The position numbers and the translations under genes are program-made. The notes below the pieces were generated by a model that had not been told where the DNA came from, searched no databases, and worked only from the letters and a program-made list of their open reading frames with translations. A stretch of DNA of 7,908 nucleotides from Phenylobacterium sp. (GTDB lineage Bacteria; Pseudomonadota; Alphaproteobacteria; Caulobacterales; Caulobacteraceae): NCBI GenBank assembly GCA_028698405.1, contig JAQVDF010000067.1, forward strand, positions 1 to 7,908, in the 5' to 3' direction. Position 1 is the first letter of the stretch, and the number at the start of each line of letters is the position of its first letter. Shown piece after piece: positions 6,751 through 7,908 of this stretch.

Positions 6751-7794
6751 CTCGCAGGTGGCGGCGATCGAGCCGACCAGCGACGCCAGGTGGGAGACGG
6801 ACGAATTGAAGTCGTCGCGGAGCTGGCGGTACTCCTCGGCGATGTTCTCGTCGAGGCGGACGGTCAGATCGCCCTCGGCCAGCTTGGCGAGCTCGCGGGC
6901 CATCGTCTCGACCACCTGCTTCTGAGCCCGGCCGGCGGCCTCGAACGCGGCCTCGGTGTCCTTGAGCTGCTGATCCACCTTCTGGTGGATCACCGCGGCC
7001 TCGGCCTCCAGGCGGGCGCGGGCCAGGCCGTTCTCGCGGAACACGGCGACGCTGCGGGCCATCTCGCCGATCTCGTCCTGCCGGTCGGCGCCGGGGATGT
7101 CGACCTCGTAGTCGTTGGCGGCCAGCCGGCGCATCGCCTGCGACATGCGGGACAGGGCGGCGATGATCAGCCGCTCGAAGTAGAGCGCCCCGACGATCAC
7201 GCCCAGCACCATCGAGAGCCCGATGGCGGCGTTCATCGCCCAGGCCAGCTTCAGCGACCGCGCGCCTTCCTCGGCGGCCTGGCGGGACTGCCGTTCGGCG
7301 GTGGCGGAGAGGTCGCCGAGCGCGGCGTTGACCCCGTCGAAGGCGGTCTGGCGATGCTGGAAGTGGACCACGGCCTCGGCCTTCAGGCCGCTGCGCGAGG
7401 CCTCCAGCATCGGCGCGCCGGTGGTCGCGAACTGGTTCCAGAGGCTCTGGGCCTCTTTAAGCTTGGCCTGAAGGCCGGGCTCTTTCAGCCCCCTCTGCAG
7501 CTGGGCGAACCTCTGACCGATTTCCTTGTGCTTGGCGTTCAGCGCCGCATCGGTGCGGGCCAGCGCTTCGGCATCGTCGGTCATCAGGTGGCGGGCCACC
7601 AGGATGCGATAGTCGGAGGTCAGTTCGCCGAGACTGTCGGACTGCCGGGTGATCGCCGACCATTCGGCCTGGGTACGAACGGCCTTGCGCTCGATCTGCC
7701 AGAGCATGGCCGTGTTCAGGCCAGCCACCGCCAGCACACAGACGAGCCCGACGAACCAAGAGGCGCGCATCCGCGCCTTGATGGTCTTCAACAT
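6748..7794 (-). CDS. Methyl-accepting chemotaxis protein, sensory and HAMP half, ended by a premature TAG
   Basis: From ATG 7792-7794 the frame gives 348 residues before TAG at 6748-6750. Residues 12-32 form the first membrane segment (SWFVGLVCVLAVAGLNTAML), about 33-183 a helical periplasmic sensor domain with no identified ligand, and about 184-206 the second membrane segment. Two HAMP-like units follow: about 207-257 (with RMSQAMRRLAANDYEVDIPG and DEIGEMARSVAVF) and about 294-345 (with LAKLAEGDLTVRL and QLRDDFNSSVSHL). The product stops just before the methylation helices, so by itself it could sense but not signal to CheA. Reading through the TAG restores a 618-codon receptor of ordinary length and order. 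The start has no clear Shine-Dalgarno; a G6 tract at 7806-7811 is 11 bases upstream. The gene stands alone with no che genes in view. Confidence 0.88.
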   Translation of the reverse strand: MLKTIKARMRASWFVGLVCVLAVAGLNTAMLWQIERKAVRTQAEWSAITRQSDSLGELTSDYRILVARHLMTDDAEALARTDAALNAKHKEIGQRFAQLQRGLKEPGLQAKLKEAQSLWNQFATTGAPMLEASRSGLKAEAVVHFQHRQTAFDGVNAALGDLSATAERQSRQAAEEGARSLKLAWAMNAAIGLSMVLGVIVGALYFERLIIAALSRMSQAMRRLAANDYEVDIPGADRQDEIGEMARSVAVFRENGLARARLEAEAAVIHQKVDQQLKDTEAAFEAAGRAQKQVVETMARELAKLAEGDLTVRLDENIAEEYRQLRDDFNSSVSHLASLVGSIAATCE

Positions 7795-7812
7795 GCGAAC
7801 GCACGCCCCCCA

Positions 7813-7820
7813 ACTATACT
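7813..7820. promoter_or_regulatory. Candidate shared -10 element, ACTATACT, in the divergent spacer
   Basis: The forward strand reads TATACT at 7815-7820 and the reverse strand reads TATAGT over 7813-7818, each one base from the TATAAT consensus. This is the only AT-rich patch close to both starts. No good -35 hexamer is found at standard spacing in either direction, so both promoters are tentative. Forward transcription would leave a leader of about 30 bases before 7857; reverse transcription would leave only about 12 bases before 7794. Confidence 0.25.
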
Positions 7821-7856
7821 GCCCAGCTTGCTGTAATTCGCCTCTCAGGGGAAGCC

Positions 7857-7908
7857 TTGACCTCGATCAATGCGAGGGCTGGCGGCGAACGCTCGGCGAC
7901 CTACATGC
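7857..7908 (+). CDS. Possible start of an unrecognised gene, running off the right edge
   Basis: A TTG at 7857-7859 is preceded by AGGGGA (7847-7852) with four bases between, and the frame is open to the window end: MTSINARAGGERSATYM, 17 codons. It diverges from the chemoreceptor gene. An alternative ATG at 7870 in another frame has no good ribosome site. The peptide is too short for me to assign a family, and the call rests on the ribosome site and the open frame only. Confidence 0.3.
   Translation, partial: MTSINARAGGERSATYM

Noticed and set aside
7821..7834. Sigma54-like site near CTGCCCAGCTTGCT
   Set aside because: The GC element is too close to the GG-like element and the conserved GG is not present, so the spacing and core do not fit a -24/-12 promoter.
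5986..7836. A 616-codon open frame on the forward strand opposite the chemoreceptor
   Set aside because: It has low-complexity His/Gly/Leu/Arg-rich composition and no recognisable domain. High GC content removes stops from the opposite strand, and the reverse frame is a clear chemoreceptor.

Overview
This 7.9 kb, strongly GC-rich window looks like chromosomal DNA from an alphaproteobacterium, probably Caulobacterales (Phenylobacterium- or Caulobacter-like). That placement rests on base composition and the flavour of the proteins: an S46 dipeptidyl peptidase, a PcaF-type thiolase, an MsnO8-type flavin monooxygenase, and a chemoreceptor with an [10 protein letters not shown] signalling tip. It was not tested by any search. 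The first 11 bases equal the 3' end of the common Illumina adapter, so the left edge is probably the raw end of an assembled contig.

Layout. (a) 1-1615, forward: the C-terminal part of an S46 serine peptidase, a small single-domain cupin, and a small exported protein of the molybdopterin-binding oxidoreductase fold that has no cysteine. (b) 1643-3152, reverse: a PaaI-type hotdog thioesterase followed by an MsnO8/YhbW-like flavin-dependent monooxygenase, probably one transcript. (c) 3275-5941, forward and divergent from (b): a 3-oxoadipyl-CoA thiolase (PcaF/PaaJ type), an acyl-CoA dehydrogenase and a DUF3253 protein, tightly packed as an operon. The divergent spacer carries a near-perfect 10-bp inverted repeat just after a weak promoter-like pair, a plausible repressor site. 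(d) 5938-7794, reverse: a transmembrane methyl-accepting chemotaxis protein with two HAMP units, cut by one in-frame TAG between the HAMPs and the signalling domain. (e) 7795-7908: a short divergent spacer and the possible first 17 codons of an unrecognised forward gene.

How the genes fit together. The thiolase, dehydrogenase and thioesterase are all acyl-CoA enzymes, so the centre of the window reads as a small beta-oxidation or beta-ketoadipate-type cluster under shared, divergent control. The true substrate is not visible, because no ring-cleavage, CoA-transferase, hydratase or regulator gene is present. The other genes look unrelated to that pathway.

I found no mobile element, CRISPR array, tRNA or rRNA, and no convincing undescribed multi-gene system. 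The items most worth a second look are the nonsense codon in the chemoreceptor, the adapter-like left edge, the dyad in the divergent promoter region, and the cysteine-less molybdopterin-fold protein. No gene-free stretch exceeds about 120 bases.
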